A DNA stretch of 64,000 nt. Source: Rouxiella sp. S1S-2. GTDB taxonomy: Bacteria > Pseudomonadota > Gammaproteobacteria > Enterobacterales > Enterobacteriaceae. Within the stretch, counting starts at the first letter, position 1. Each line of letters starts with the position of its first letter. The position numbers and the translations under genes are program-made. The notes beneath the pieces are model-generated. The model was not told the origin of the DNA. It searched no databases and saw only the letters and a program-made list of their open reading frames with translations. Where the stretch lies: the NCBI RefSeq assembly GCF_009208105.1, contig NZ_WFKL01000001.1, positions 4,278,001 through 4,342,000 of the forward strand, in the 5' to 3' direction. Shown piece after piece: positions 63,846 to 64,000 of this stretch.

Positions 63846-64000
63846 CTACAAAGCAATGGCTGCCTGTTTTTTTGCCTGCAAGGTTTGAGAAACAACGGCA
63901 ATGATGATGATACAGCCGCCAATCACGGCATTAATCGTGGGAGCTTCATGCAAGAATAGATAGATCCACAGCGGTGCCAGTGCGGTTTCCAACAGCAAAA
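63846..64000 (-). CDS. EamA/DMT-type transporter, C-terminal end (cut by window end)
   Basis: The minus strand is open from base 64000 to a stop at 63846 and reads LLETALAPLWIYLFLHEAP then a membrane helix VIGGCIIIIAVVSQ and a basic tail. The E-x-AP-LWxYLFLHE motif is the conserved end of EamA drug/metabolite transporters. The start is outside the window. E. coli has htpG next to adk at this place, so this is a local difference. Confidence 0.75.
   Translation of the reverse strand, partial: LLLETALAPLWIYLFLHEAPTINAVIGGCIIIIAVVSQTLQAKKQAAIAL

Overview
The window is a stretch of enterobacterial chromosome interrupted by one nearly complete P2-like prophage. The core genes folD, ybcJ, cysS, ppiB, lpxH, purEK, ybbP, ybbA, tesA, ybbO, ybbN, qmcA, ybbJ, cueR // copA, ybaP, chiX, ybaK, fsr, ybaL, gsk, hemH and adk follow the gene order I know from Escherichia coli. 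They differ enough (no ushA or aes at the usual places, cueR and copA divergent) to suggest another member of the Enterobacterales, perhaps a Yersiniaceae- or Hafniaceae-type genus. I cannot name the species from this sequence alone.

Layout: 1-6.3 kb is accessory DNA to the left of a tRNA-Arg(TCT) gene. It holds the end of a DeoR-type regulator, an AT-rich gtrABC O-antigen glucosylation cassette, a LysR regulator divergent from a DUF2798 membrane protein, a small lipoprotein whose C-terminal half looks like TolA domain III, and a DUF1304 membrane protein. From 6.9 to 21.6 kb lies core housekeeping DNA (C1 metabolism, cysteinyl-tRNA synthesis, lipid A, purines, an ABC system, thioesterase, chaperedoxin, SPFH/NfeD pair, a secreted alpha/beta hydrolase, CueR). 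From 21.64 to 52.77 kb lies the prophage. From 52.8 to 64 kb the core resumes (copper ATPase, TraB-like protein, ChiX sRNA, deacylase, Fsr, YbaL, Gsk, ferrochelatase, adenylate kinase, and the end of an EamA-type transporter).

The prophage runs int, C-like repressor, Cox-like regulator, small early genes, Dam methylase, replication protein A, an accessory gene on the minus strand, cos, then Q and P leftward and O N M L X, holin, endolysin, two spanin components, R S V W J I, an SGNH-hydrolase tail protein, an unknown tail-region protein and a tail fibre rightward. The block U T E'/E FII FI is inverted, followed by D, ogr and a secreted-protein gene at the right end. Two identical TTGTC-N10-GACAA palindromes, matching the Ogr site pattern, sit between the divergent operons P|O and FI|D. 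E/E' carries a TTTTTTG slippage site.

The most unusual feature is the attachment site. The 29-bp att core, duplicated at both prophage ends with one mismatch, is the CueR operator and promoter of copA. TGTGGAC-type integrase arm sites lie beside both copies. The phage therefore splits the divergent cueR-copA pair but gives copA back a full promoter, while cueR now sits 90 bp downstream of int with phage DNA upstream. Other items worth following are the gene at 28331-29041 in the P2 tin/old accessory (phage-defence) position, the TolA-III lipoprotein, and the two-part host-recognition module.
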